Source: Pseudomonas sp. L5B5 (GTDB lineage: Bacteria > Pseudomonadota > Gammaproteobacteria > Pseudomonadales > Pseudomonadaceae). Taken from it: a stretch of 64,000 nucleotides of DNA. Under the pieces are notes generated by a model, which was not told where the DNA came from, did not search any database, and saw only the letters and a list, made by a program, of their open reading frames with translations. Below are positions 19,362-27,728 of this stretch, piece by piece. The stretch's first letter is position 1; each line of letters begins with the position of its first letter. The stretch is from contig NZ_CP084742.1 in the NCBI RefSeq assembly GCF_020520285.1, forward strand, positions 6,559,501 to 6,623,500, read 5' to 3'. A program made the translations under genes and the position numbers.

Positions 19362-20675
19362 TCAAAGCCCCGCCAATTCCTCGCAGACTTGAGCAAAACC
19401 CGGTCGCGCCAGCACCTCGGGCTGACAGCAGCGCTGCACCAGCGCCGCCAGTTTCTGCCGCTGCTCCTGGCTCAGCGAGCCATCCCCGCGCTCCAGCAAT
19501 TCTTCCAGCAAGATACCGAAGGCTCGCACTTCCAGGCGTTGCAGCGCGCGGCTCTGCACGGTGTCGTCCTGGGCATGGAAGGAAGCCGCGCCAAAATCCC
19601 CCAGCAGGCAGTCGCCCTGGGCATTCCACAAGGTGTTGTGGCCGTAGAGGTCGCCATGGGTAATGCCCTGTGCGTGCAGGTGGGCGCCCACTGACGCGAT
19701 GCCGCGGGCGATGCCCAGGGTGGCGCCCGCGTTGAAGCTGGCCGGGTCCGGGTAGACGTCCCGGGAACAGGAGTCCAGGCTCGGCAGCGCCGCCAGGTTG
19801 GCAAAACTGGGGTCGATCAACTCCATCACCAGGCCGTTCTGCCCCTGGGGGTGGTCGAGGATCCGGCCTTCGACACGGATCAGGTTCGGGTGCAGCCCGG
19901 CGCTGATGCAGGCGTTCATTTCATGCAGCGGCGAGCCGTCGCTGGTCATCTCGCCCTTGTACAGCTTGACCGCCACCGCTCGTGCCGGTTGCCCGGCGGG
20001 CTGCCATGTTGCCCGGTGGATCACCCCGGACGCGCCTTCCCCCAGGCGCTGCTCCAGGGCCAGCTCGGTCCAGGGGATGTTCGGCGTGGATTCCAGGGCC
20101 GTGGCGTCGGCTTCCGACTCCAGCGGATTGCCCGCGTAGGCCAGCCAGGTCAGGCGTGGCAGGTTCAGCAGGAACGCCGGCAGTTCGGTCAGGCGGTTGG
20201 CGGCGATCCGCAGCAGTTCCAGGCGCTGGCATTGGCCCAGGCTTGGCGGCAGGTGGGTCAGGCGGTTGCCGGCGAGCATGAGTTTTTGCAGCAGTGGACG
20301 CTCGCCCAGTGCTTGCGGCAATTCAGTGATGCAGTTGTCGGTCAGGATCAGCCAGCGCAACTGCGGTGGCAGCGCGGCGGCCGGGACTCGTTCGATGCGG
20401 TTGGCCTTGAAGCCGATCATGCTCAGGCGTGCACAGCTGCCCAGGCACTCGGGCAGTTCGCTGAACAGGTTGTCCGAGCAGAACAGGATGCGCAGGTGGC
20501 TAAGGCGGTGCAGGTCCTCGGGCAGGCTGCTCAGGGCGTTGCCACTGAGGTTGAGGATTTCCAGGGAGTCGGCCAGGTCGAAGATTTCCCGGGGGAACTC
20601 GCTCAGCCCACAGGACAGGTCCAGGCGCTTGATCCCGGTCAGTTGGCCAGCTCGCAGTTGGGCAAGGGTATCCAT
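19362..20675 (-). CDS. Leucine-rich-repeat protein kinase
   Basis: This 437-residue protein has about seven leucine-rich repeats in residues 12-185 (LEILNLSGNALSSLPEDL and similar), then a Hanks-type kinase domain. The kinase elements are present: glycine loop LGEGASGV (211-218), VAIK-like Lys237 in VAVKLYK, Glu252, catalytic HGDLYGHN (Asp342, Asn347) and DFG (360-362). It looks catalytically competent. There is no signal or membrane segment, so it is likely cytosolic. ATG 20675 starts the repeat region; the frame extends upstream without homology. LRR-kinase fusions are eukaryote-like but recur in Pseudomonas. The targets are unknown. Three small genes precede it on the same strand. Confidence 0.88.
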   Translation of the reverse strand: MDTLAQLRAGQLTGIKRLDLSCGLSEFPREIFDLADSLEILNLSGNALSSLPEDLHRLSHLRILFCSDNLFSELPECLGSCARLSMIGFKANRIERVPAAALPPQLRWLILTDNCITELPQALGERPLLQKLMLAGNRLTHLPPSLGQCQRLELLRIAANRLTELPAFLLNLPRLTWLAYAGNPLESEADATALESTPNIPWTELALEQRLGEGASGVIHRATWQPAGQPARAVAVKLYKGEMTSDGSPLHEMNACISAGLHPNLIRVEGRILDHPQGQNGLVMELIDPSFANLAALPSLDSCSRDVYPDPASFNAGATLGIARGIASVGAHLHAQGITHGDLYGHNTLWNAQGDCLLGDFGAASFHAQDDTVQSRALQRLEVRAFGILLEELLERGDGSLSQEQRQKLAALVQRCCQPEVLARPGFAQVCEELAGL

Positions 20676-20773
20676 GAACAGCGTCGACACTCGAAAGCAG
20701 GAGAAGGGCGGGCAGGATAAAGGAGATCGGCGGTTTTTGCTGCCTGAGCGGTTGTTGGTCGACGGGGCCAGGA

Positions 20774-21148
20774 TCACTGGGTTTCCAGGAGCCTGAAGGT
20801 CAGAGCGGCTCGTCCCTGTTGCCTGGTGCAGTCGGCCGTCAGGGTGAGGTCGGTCTTGCGGCCCTGGGACCATAGCTGGCAGGCCACTCTCGTGGTGTGT
20901 GGCTCGCTCTCCAGCGGGTAAAGGTCCAGGGCCACCCGGCCGCTGCGGTCGGGCTGGAATGCCTTGTCATAGGGCGCAAGGGTCAGGTCCGCGGCCTGTT
21001 CTCCCGCGCTGTCCAGTTCTTCGAGAATTTCCGCATGAATGGCCGGGCTCACACCAAACTCCGACAGCCCCTGCGGCTGGCCCGCTTGAATGGCGCGCAA
21101 CAGCGCTTCTGCCAGTGGGTAGATCTGTTCCCGGTCAAATGCTTGCAT
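20774..21148 (-). CDS. Uncharacterised 124-residue protein
   Basis: It begins MQAFDREQIYPLAEALLRAI, has no signal peptide or membrane segment, and ends LTFRLLETQ. It is probably a two-part alpha plus beta protein (helical first half, strand-rich second half: RKTDLTLTADC, RAALTFRLL). Its ATG overlaps the 3' end of the upstream 204-residue gene by 14 bases, so the two are translationally coupled. The LRR-kinase start lies 98 bases downstream. I do not recognise a family. The pair could be a protein and a dedicated partner (inference from overlap only). Confidence 0.6.
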   Translation of the reverse strand: MQAFDREQIYPLAEALLRAIQAGQPQGLSEFGVSPAIHAEILEELDSAGEQAADLTLAPYDKAFQPDRSGRVALDLYPLESEPHTTRVACQLWSQGRKTDLTLTADCTRQQGRAALTFRLLETQ

Positions 21149-21749
21149 CGTGCAGTGCTCCAGCCAGCCGGCGAAATGCCGTGGGGTGCCTGGGATTCCT
21201 GGTTTCACCCAGCATCGATTCCAGGCGGTGATGTTCAAGGGTCATTTTAACCGCCTCGGTGGCGGCTCTGCCCAGCGGGTTGCTCGGGTCGAAGTCGCTC
21301 TCAAGGGTTGTCATCAGGTAAGCGGCCTGGGGGCTCCACTGGTTGAAACGCATCACGTGCCGGTCATCGAGGATCACGGCGCCGTCCTTCTTGTCGTCCG
21401 AAAAATAAAAGGCCAGTTGCGAAGGGGGAGTGTTTTCCCGTGCTGCAAGGCGTTTCCTGTACTTGAGCATGGTCGTCAGGCGGGCTCCGGGGGCCAGGCG
21501 TAGGCCAGTGCCGACAAGCTGGCAGTCAAGGAAATAGCACTTGAACAGTACGTCCAGCGTTCGCTGGTGATGGCGTGGCGCGCAGTTTTTTTCATACAGG
21601 TGAAAGCCCTGGGGCTCACCCACCCGTTCATAGCCATTTGCCGCAAGTTCGGCGGCAGAGAAACGCTCGAGGCCGAACAGCGATGGATGCTTGAGCGTTG
21701 AATCCTGCAGGTGCAGGCACACCAGTTGGGCAACGGTGATGGACCTCAT
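21135..21749 (-). CDS. Uncharacterised 204-residue protein
   Basis: It begins MRSITVAQLVCLHLQDSTLK. There is no secretion signal. Lysine/arginine-rich stretches occur mid-protein (LKYRKRLAARE). Cysteines cluster as CAPRHHQRTLDVLFKCYFLDC. The C-terminal third is helical and basic. The ATG at 21749 overlaps the TGA of the preceding 77-codon ORF as ATGA, and its own 3' end overlaps the next gene. No family is recognised. The in-frame ORF extends to 21977 upstream, but that part is not needed. Confidence 0.6.
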   Translation of the reverse strand: MRSITVAQLVCLHLQDSTLKHPSLFGLERFSAAELAANGYERVGEPQGFHLYEKNCAPRHHQRTLDVLFKCYFLDCQLVGTGLRLAPGARLTTMLKYRKRLAARENTPPSQLAFYFSDDKKDGAVILDDRHVMRFNQWSPQAAYLMTTLESDFDPSNPLGRAATEAVKMTLEHHRLESMLGETRNPRHPTAFRRLAGALHDASI

Positions 21750-21979
21750 GGGGATACTCGGTGAAGTGGATGTTCGGGACCGATTTCCTGCAACTGGCCA
21801 GCGCTCGGGGTGTAGCCCACGTCCTGGATCTTGTGAAAGTGATCCTGGATCAACCCGGCGTGCGCTGCCGTTTGCCGGTCGGGCCTGGCAAACCGGTGAT
21901 GCCAGCGCGATGGGAGCGATGCAGGTGTGGGTGCTAGAGCGGCCAAGGATGATTGCCCGGGTGGTTCCTGGGCGCACAC
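21746..21979 (-). CDS. Possible 77-residue ORF or 3' remnant of a larger gene
   Basis: A GTG start opens 77 codons ending in an ATGA overlap with the 204-residue gene. The C-terminal half (LIQDHFHKIQDVGYTPS, then AGQLQEIGPEHPL) reads like a genuine structured protein end. The N-terminal half is Pro/Ala-rich, and no good ribosome binding site is seen. It could be a real small gene coupled to its neighbour, or the tail of a decayed gene. A stop in frame shortly upstream prevents a longer product. Confidence 0.35.
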   Translation of the reverse strand: MCAQEPPGQSSLAALAPTPASLPSRWHHRFARPDRQTAAHAGLIQDHFHKIQDVGYTPSAGQLQEIGPEHPLHRVSP

Positions 21980-22161
21980 CTTAAAAGCCCAGAAGCCAAT
22001 TGGCCAATGGAAAACCAGTCATCCAGCGATCTCGAAAAGGCCTGGCTGCGGCTGCCGAGCCCTCTGGGACAAGCGTGCGGCAAATTAATACGCTAACTGG
22101 CGGTTTCTCCCCGGGTTGCTAACCTCATGTCTGCAAATGCTCCTCATCAGGAATTGAGGCC

Positions 22162-22689
22162 TTGAATGGATGTAAGGGTTTGGCAGTCATGAGTGCATTG
22201 CTCGGCGCTACGGCAGGGGCCGCAGACTTGCAAGTGCAGGTTCGGGTCGACGTGGCCCGTGGCTGCCAGTTGGTGGGGCAGCAGCGCGAGGCCGGGGTCG
22301 AGCAGCTTGGCACCCTGGATTTCGGCACCACCGCACGCCTGGACGAACCGGCCGGCCCCCTGGGCGCGGCATTGGGGAGCAGCCGCCAGCCGCGCCTGGA
22401 GTGCAATCCCGATACCCCCTATCAGATGCGTATCGACGGCGGCCTGCACGGCGGTGTCGGCGAAGTACGTTACCTGGCCAGCCGTGGCCCTGCGGGCAAG
22501 CCCATTCCCTATCGCCTCTACCAGGACCCGGCGCGGCGCATCCCGCTGCCGGTCGATGTCCCGGTCAGTGGCCGGGTGCCGGATTCCGGCACCGTGGACC
22601 TGCCCTTGTACGGGCGTATCGAGCCCCTGGCCGAGATTCCCCGGGCCGGGGGTTATTCCGATGTATTGAAGGTGACCCTGACCTGGTAG
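22162..22689 (+). CDS. Spore-coat-U (SCPU) domain pilin subunit 1
   Basis: This 175-residue secreted protein is the first gene of an archaic chaperone-usher operon. A TTG start is nine bases after AGGA. An alternative ATG at 22189 would leave only a very short signal. The signal peptide ends near GATAGAADLQ. The SCPU domain carries a Cys pair (RGCQLV, LECNPD), the LDFGTT segment and the C-terminal donor-strand region YSDVLKVTLTW. It resembles the minor subunits of Csu/CupE pili. Confidence 0.8.
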   Translation: MNGCKGLAVMSALLGATAGAADLQVQVRVDVARGCQLVGQQREAGVEQLGTLDFGTTARLDEPAGPLGAALGSSRQPRLECNPDTPYQMRIDGGLHGGVGEVRYLASRGPAGKPIPYRLYQDPARRIPLPVDVPVSGRVPDSGTVDLPLYGRIEPLAEIPRAGGYSDVLKVTLTW

Positions 22690-22791
22690 CCAGGGTCGTT
22701 GATGCTGTCGCGGGGGAACCGCGCAGAACAGGGAAAGCCGTTGCAGGTGCACGGCTCAGGCAGGAGTCCTGATGGAACCGGGAAGGGTGCA

Positions 22792-23322
22792 ATGAAGCGC
22801 AAGACCTGGACAATCGTCGCCCTGGGCTCGCTGTGCCTGGTGGTCGACGATGCACAGGCGGCGATCAGCGGGCAGATCCAGGCGCGCCTGGTGATCAGCG
22901 CCAGTTGCCAGGTCAGCAGCAGCGGCGCGGCCAGTCCGCTCAGCGACCCGGGTGTGCTGGATTTCGGTCAACAGGGACCTACCTGGGTCAACCCCATCAA
23001 GGCCAGCCTCGACAACAGTGGCGAGGGCCAGTTGCAGGTGGCCTGCAATCCCTCGGTCACCGGTTTCACGGTGAGCATCAATGGCGGCCTCAACGGCGAC
23101 GGCACGACCCGGCGCCTGAGTAACGGCCGCCAGACCCTCCCTTATCGATTGTTCGTCGATGCCTCGGGTAGCGATAGCTACAGCATCGGCCAGCAGCGCA
23201 ATTTCGCAGTGAGCAGTGGCAGCCGGATCCCCATTCCGGTGTTCGGCTCGGTGGTCGCGAATACCCGCGCGGTTCCGGCAGGGGTCTACACCGACACCCT
23301 GACCATCACGCTGGATTGGTAA
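22792..23322 (+). CDS. SCPU-domain pilin subunit 2
   Basis: This 176-residue protein has a signal peptide (MKRKTWTIVALGSLCLVV...DDAQA) and an SCPU domain: SASCQVSSSG, VLDFGQQG, LQVACNPS, and C-terminal YTDTLTITLDW. The start at 22792 follows GGAAGGGTGCA. It ends 20 bases before the next subunit. It is most similar in layout to the major subunits of archaic pili (inference). Confidence 0.85.
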   Translation: MKRKTWTIVALGSLCLVVDDAQAAISGQIQARLVISASCQVSSSGAASPLSDPGVLDFGQQGPTWVNPIKASLDNSGEGQLQVACNPSVTGFTVSINGGLNGDGTTRRLSNGRQTLPYRLFVDASGSDSYSIGQQRNFAVSSGSRIPIPVFGSVVANTRAVPAGVYTDTLTITLDW

Positions 23323-23342
23323 ACCACGAGAGGACGTACACC

Positions 23343-23879
23343 ATGCACGCGCTTGTATCCAGAATCGGCTGGCCATTGCTGGGCCTGGCCATGGCCTCCA
23401 CGGCCAATGCGGCGACCACGGTCACCGGGCAGATCAGCTCGACCCTGATCCTCACCAGCAGCTGCCAGGTCAACGGAGTGGGCGGCACTACAGGCTTGAA
23501 TTTCGGCGCCCTGAACTTCGGCACCACCGACAGCCTGTTCACCACCGCCAGCGGCCAGGTATTGGGGGGTGGAGGCGGGGCCCTGTCGATCCTTTGCTCC
23601 AGCGGTACCACTCCCAGCCTGACGATCCAGGGCGGTAGCAACGACGGCAAGTCCACCGGCGGCACCCGGGCCCTGTATGACGGGGTCGCCAACTACGTGC
23701 CTTATGACCTGTACACCGACGCCGGGCATTCGCAGGTCCTGGCGATCAACGGGGTGATCAACCTGGCGCCGAGCACCGGGGTGGCCCAGACCGTGAACAT
23801 CTATGGCCAGGCGGTGGGCAAGGCGGGGCTGCCGGCGGGCACCTACACCGACACGGTGTCCGTGCAGCTGACCTTCTGA
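23343..23879 (+). CDS. SCPU-domain pilin subunit 3
   Basis: This 178-residue protein has a signal peptide ending ASTANAATT. SCPU features are TSSCQVNGVG, LNFGTTDS, LSILCSSG and C-terminal YTDTVSVQLTF. A glycine-rich loop (VLGGGGGALS) is present. The ATG at 23343 follows AGAGGACG. The next gene starts four bases after its stop. It is probably a structural subunit assembled by donor-strand exchange through the downstream chaperone and usher. Confidence 0.85.
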   Translation: MHALVSRIGWPLLGLAMASTANAATTVTGQISSTLILTSSCQVNGVGGTTGLNFGALNFGTTDSLFTTASGQVLGGGGGALSILCSSGTTPSLTIQGGSNDGKSTGGTRALYDGVANYVPYDLYTDAGHSQVLAINGVINLAPSTGVAQTVNIYGQAVGKAGLPAGTYTDTVSVQLTF

Positions 23880-23883
23880 TGCC

Positions 23884-24384
23884 ATGGCCCGCCATGGTCA
23901 TGCGCTGCTGGCGCTGATCTGTGCCGTTGCCTGGCCGGGGTGGATCGCCGCGGCCACCAGCCAGAGCTTCCAGGTCAGCGCCACCATTACCGCCGGGTGC
24001 CTGGTGGTCGGGGGTGTCAGCAACTACGGCAGCCTGGCGTTCGGCAGCCAGTCGGCTCTGTCCACCAGTACCGTGAAGGTGGCGCTGGCCGGTGGCGTGC
24101 GGCTGCAGTGCACCCCCGGGGTGAACCTCAACATGACGGTGGACGGCGGCCAGTACAACAACGGCGGGCGCAACATGCAGCTCAACAGCGGCAGCGCCCG
24201 GGTGGCCTACCAGTTGTTTCGCGATGCGGCCTACAGCCAGAGCCTGGGCATCGGCCAGAGCGTGGCGGTGGCCTACAGCGATGCCAATAACATCAGCCTG
24301 CCGATCTACGGACAGGTGCAGTTGCCGGGCAACCAGCCTGGGGGGACATACAGCGACGTGCTGCAGGTGCAGCTGTCGTGGTGA
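23884..24384 (+). CDS. SCPU-domain pilin subunit 4
   Basis: This 166-residue protein has the signal peptide MARHGHALLALICAVAWPGW...IAAA. SCPU features are ITAGCLVVGG, LAFGSQSAL, LQCTPGVNLN and C-terminal YSDVLQVQLSW. It starts four bases after the stop of subunit 3, so they are translationally coupled. It has one of the shorter SCPU domains in the operon. Confidence 0.85.
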   Translation: MARHGHALLALICAVAWPGWIAAATSQSFQVSATITAGCLVVGGVSNYGSLAFGSQSALSTSTVKVALAGGVRLQCTPGVNLNMTVDGGQYNNGGRNMQLNSGSARVAYQLFRDAAYSQSLGIGQSVAVAYSDANNISLPIYGQVQLPGNQPGGTYSDVLQVQLSW

Positions 24385-24430
24385 TGGGGCGATTCAACGA
24401 CCGGCCGGCAGGCGGACAAGGAGTGGCAGG

Positions 24431-25222
24431 ATGCGTTTATCTGTAGGGGGCCTGCGGGTCTGGATTTACCTGATGATGGCGGGGGTGTGCAGCAGCGTGC
24501 CCGGGGCCTGGGCCGCCAGTTCGGTGCTGATCTGGCCCATCGATCCGGTGCTGGAGGCCGACCAGCAAGCCAGCGCGCTGTGGCTGGAAAACCGCGGCAG
24601 CGAGACGGCCAACCTGCAGATCCGGGTATTTGCCTGGAGCCAGAGCGGTTATGTCGACCAGTACCAGAATCAGCGTGATGTGATCGGCAGTCCGCCGGTG
24701 GCGAAGATCGAACCCGGGCAAAAGCAGCTGGTACGCCTGACCCGCACCCGGGAGATTCCGCCGGGGCAGGAGTTGGCGTACCGCATCATCATCGACGAGA
24801 TTCCTTCCGCCACCCCTGCGACCTCCGGCGGGGAGGACAAGAGCGTGGCCGCCATCCGCTTCCAGATGCGTTATTCGGTGCCGCTGTTCGCCTATGGCGC
24901 AGGGTTGTGGAGCAAGGAGGACACCACACGCCCCCGCGACCCCAAGAGTATCGGCGTGCCGGACCTGAGCTGGCGCAAGGTGGCGGCGGACGGCAAGACC
25001 TTCGTCGAGTTGCGCAACCAGGGGGCCGTGCATGCCCGGCTCACCGATGTCGCGTTCAAGCAGGGCGGACAGACCCGGCCACTGGCGCCGGGCCTGCTGG
25101 GTTATGTACTGCCCGGGGCCGTGATGCGCTGGCCGGTGGCCGAGTCGCTGGCGGCCGAGTCGAGCCTGCTGTTGCGGGTCAATGGGGCGCCGCAGGTCCA
25201 GGACCTGGCGCCTTCGCGCTGA
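24431..25222 (+). CDS. PapD-like periplasmic pilus chaperone (archaic type)
   Basis: This 263-residue protein has a signal peptide (VWIYLMMAGVCSSVPGAWA). Two immunoglobulin-like domains follow: SSVLIWPIDPVLEADQQASALWLENRG, then QKQLVRLTRTREIPPGQELAYRIII, then a C-terminal domain. It caps SCPU subunits and delivers them to the usher. The length and subunit context match CsuC/CupE4-type chaperones. The ATG at 24431 follows AAGGAG. An in-frame extension to 24224 overlaps subunit 4 and is not coding. Confidence 0.88.
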   Translation: MRLSVGGLRVWIYLMMAGVCSSVPGAWAASSVLIWPIDPVLEADQQASALWLENRGSETANLQIRVFAWSQSGYVDQYQNQRDVIGSPPVAKIEPGQKQLVRLTRTREIPPGQELAYRIIIDEIPSATPATSGGEDKSVAAIRFQMRYSVPLFAYGAGLWSKEDTTRPRDPKSIGVPDLSWRKVAADGKTFVELRNQGAVHARLTDVAFKQGGQTRPLAPGLLGYVLPGAVMRWPVAESLAAESSLLLRVNGAPQVQDLAPSR

Positions 25223-25311
25223 GCCACATTCGGATCAGCACCGCCTGAAGGAGGGCGGTGGGGGGAAGTACGGGCGGACGAGGGCGAAGGAGTGTCCGTC
25301 CAGGGATGGAG

Positions 25312-27696
25312 ATGTCCATAGATGGACTTGAACCCGCCATGAGCCAGGAACCGGCTCGTCGTTCCCGGCGCTTGCAAGGCGCGCTGGTCGGCCTGTGGGG
25401 CTTGCTGCTCGGCGCCGGCCTGCAGGCCGGCGAGCTGCCACCGCCGCCCAGCAGCCTGGAGGCGGTGGCTGACGCCCAGCTGTACCTGGAATTGGTGATC
25501 AACCAGATGAACACCGGCAAGGTGGTGGCGGTGCAGCAGCGTGCGGGACGCTTGGCCGTGGCCGCCCAGGCCCTTGAGGAAAATGGTATCAAGTTGCCGA
25601 CCGGGCAGGCCGGCGAGGTGGACCTGGACGGCGTCCCGGGCTTGCACAGCCAGTACGACAGCCAGGGCCAGCGGCTGCTGCTGGAAGTCCCGTCGGACTG
25701 GCTGCCGGAGCAGTTCATCGGCAGCCGCCAGGCCTATCCACGCACTCCCGCCCTGAGCAGCTTCGGTGCGCTGCTCAACTATGACCTGTACCTCAACGAC
25801 ACCGATGACGGGGGCACCTACCTGGCGGCGGGGAACGAGCTGCGGCTGTTCGACACCTGGGGCACGCTGTCCAGCAGCGGGCAATACCGGCGGACAATTT
25901 CCGGCAGCCAGGGCGCCTCCCTGAACAATGGCTACCGGCGCTACGACACCACCTGGCGTTTCTCGGACGACGAGCGCCTGCTGACCTACGAAGCCGGCGA
26001 CCTGGTCAGTGGCGCCTTGCCCTGGAGCAGCTCGGTGCGCCTGGGCGGGGTCCAGCTGTCCCGGGACTTCGCCGTGCGCCCGGACCTGGTGACCTATCCC
26101 TTGCCCCAGTTCGCCGGGCAAGCCGCGGTGCCCAGCTCGGTGGACTTGTTCATCAACGGCTACAAATCCAGCAGCGCCGAGCTGCAGCCCGGCCCCTACA
26201 CCCTGACCAACATCCCCTTCATCAACGGCGCCGGCGAAGCGGTGGTGGTCACCACCGACGCCCTGGGGCGGCAGGTCTCCACCACGGTGCCGTTCTATGT
26301 CACCAGCAGCCTGTTGCAACAGGGCCTGACGGACTTCTCGGTGGCCGCTGGCACCTTGCGCCGCGACTACACGCTGCGCGACTTCGGCTACGGTCCCGGC
26401 GTGACTTCCGCCAGCTTGCGCCATGGCCTCAATGACAGCCTGACCCTGGAAAGCCATGCCGAGGCCTCGCAGTCCCTGGCCCTGGGCGGGCTTGGTGGCA
26501 ACCTGCGGCTGGGGCAGTTCGGCGTGCTCAATACCGCGTTCAGCCAGAGCCGCTTCGATGGCAATGGCGGCCAGCAATTGAGCGTCGGCTACCAGTACAG
26601 TAGCCAGCGCTACAGCTTGTCCTACCAGCGTGTGCAGCGTCGCGACCAATATGCCGACCTGACCGTGGTGGACAGCCCCTACACCAGCCTCAGCCGGCGC
26701 AGCGAACAGCTGACCCTGAGCCTCAACCTGGAGCGCTTCGGCAGCCTGGGGGCCGGCTACTTCGACGTGCGCGCCGCGGATTCGACTCGCACCCGGCTGT
26801 TGAACCTGACCTGGAGCAAGCCGCTGTGGCGCAGCAGCAGCTTCTACCTCTCGGCCAACCGGGAGATCGGCGACAGCCAGTGGGCGATGCAGGCGCAGCT
26901 GGTGGTGCCCTTCGATCTGCATGGCAGCCTGAGCCTGAGCAACGAGCGCAGCAAGGCCGGGGAAAATCGCCAGCGGGTCAATTTCAGCCGGTCGGTGCCG
27001 CTGGAGGGCGGGCTGGGCTACAACCTGGGTTACGCCACCGGTGATGGCCCGGATTACCGCCAGGCCGATGTCACCTGGCGCCTGCAGTCGGTGCGCCTGC
27101 AAGCCGGGGTCTACGGCACGAGCGAGGCCGAGACGCGCTGGGCCGACGCCAGTGGTTCACTGGTGTGGATGGACCACCAGGTGTTCGCTGCCAACCGGAT
27201 CGACGACGCCTTCGTGGTGGTCAGCACCGCAGGCTACAAGGACATTCCGGTGCGCTATGAAAACCAGCTGGTGGGCCAGACCGACAAGAACGGCCATCTG
27301 CTGGTGCCCTGGAGCAGCGCCTACTACCGCGGCAAGTACGAGATCGATCCGCTGAACCTGCCGGCCAACGTGCAGAGCCCGAATGTGGAGCAGCGGGTGG
27401 CGGTGCGTCGTGGCAGCGGTTACCTGCTGGAGTTCCCGCTGACCCGGGTGATTGCCGCGAGCATTGTCCTGGTGGACGCCCAGCAGCGCGAACTGCCCCT
27501 GGGCAGCACCGTCACCCACCAACAGAGTGGGGCGCGGGCAGTGGTGGGCTGGGACGGGCTGGTGTACCTGGAGAACCTCTCGGCCCACAACAGCCTGGCG
27601 GTGAGCCTGGCCGATGGCAGCCGTTGCCAGGCGCAATTCGATATCGACCTGCAACAACAGCAGATACCGCTGGTGGGCCCGCTGGTGTGTCAGTAG
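25312..27696 (+). CDS. Archaic-type fimbrial usher
   Basis: This ~794-residue outer-membrane protein is the secretion pore and assembly platform of the pilus. It has a signal region (LVGLWGLLLGAGLQAG), an N-terminal chaperone-binding domain (AQLYLELVINQMNTGKVV), a 24-strand barrel with plug (SVDLFINGYKSSSAELQPGP, GEAVVVTTDALGRQV), and C-terminal domains with VGQTDKNGHLLVPW and DGLVYLENLSAHN. The length is shorter than classical ushers, as expected for CsuD/CupE5. The start is ambiguous (GTG 25258, ATG 25306, 25312 or 25339). I favour 25312 for its AGGG six bases upstream. Confidence 0.92.
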   Translation: MSIDGLEPAMSQEPARRSRRLQGALVGLWGLLLGAGLQAGELPPPPSSLEAVADAQLYLELVINQMNTGKVVAVQQRAGRLAVAAQALEENGIKLPTGQAGEVDLDGVPGLHSQYDSQGQRLLLEVPSDWLPEQFIGSRQAYPRTPALSSFGALLNYDLYLNDTDDGGTYLAAGNELRLFDTWGTLSSSGQYRRTISGSQGASLNNGYRRYDTTWRFSDDERLLTYEAGDLVSGALPWSSSVRLGGVQLSRDFAVRPDLVTYPLPQFAGQAAVPSSVDLFINGYKSSSAELQPGPYTLTNIPFINGAGEAVVVTTDALGRQVSTTVPFYVTSSLLQQGLTDFSVAAGTLRRDYTLRDFGYGPGVTSASLRHGLNDSLTLESHAEASQSLALGGLGGNLRLGQFGVLNTAFSQSRFDGNGGQQLSVGYQYSSQRYSLSYQRVQRRDQYADLTVVDSPYTSLSRRSEQLTLSLNLERFGSLGAGYFDVRAADSTRTRLLNLTWSKPLWRSSSFYLSANREIGDSQWAMQAQLVVPFDLHGSLSLSNERSKAGENRQRVNFSRSVPLEGGLGYNLGYATGDGPDYRQADVTWRLQSVRLQAGVYGTSEAETRWADASGSLVWMDHQVFAANRIDDAFVVVSTAGYKDIPVRYENQLVGQTDKNGHLLVPWSSAYYRGKYEIDPLNLPANVQSPNVEQRVAVRRGSGYLLEFPLTRVIAASIVLVDAQQRELPLGSTVTHQQSGARAVVGWDGLVYLENLSAHNSLAVSLADGSRCQAQFDIDLQQQQIPLVGPLVCQ

Positions 27697-27728
27697 CCGA
27701 GTGAGCGGTAGCTAAAGGAGAGCGACGC

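Noticed and set aside
22162..24384. Tandem DNA duplication, suggested by four similar SCPU genes
   Set aside because: The genes share protein domain features but differ strongly in nucleotide sequence, so this is an old gene family, not a recent repeat.
25102..27102. A 666-codon frame antisense to the usher
   Set aside because: Shadow frame. Usher motifs are clear on the plus strand.
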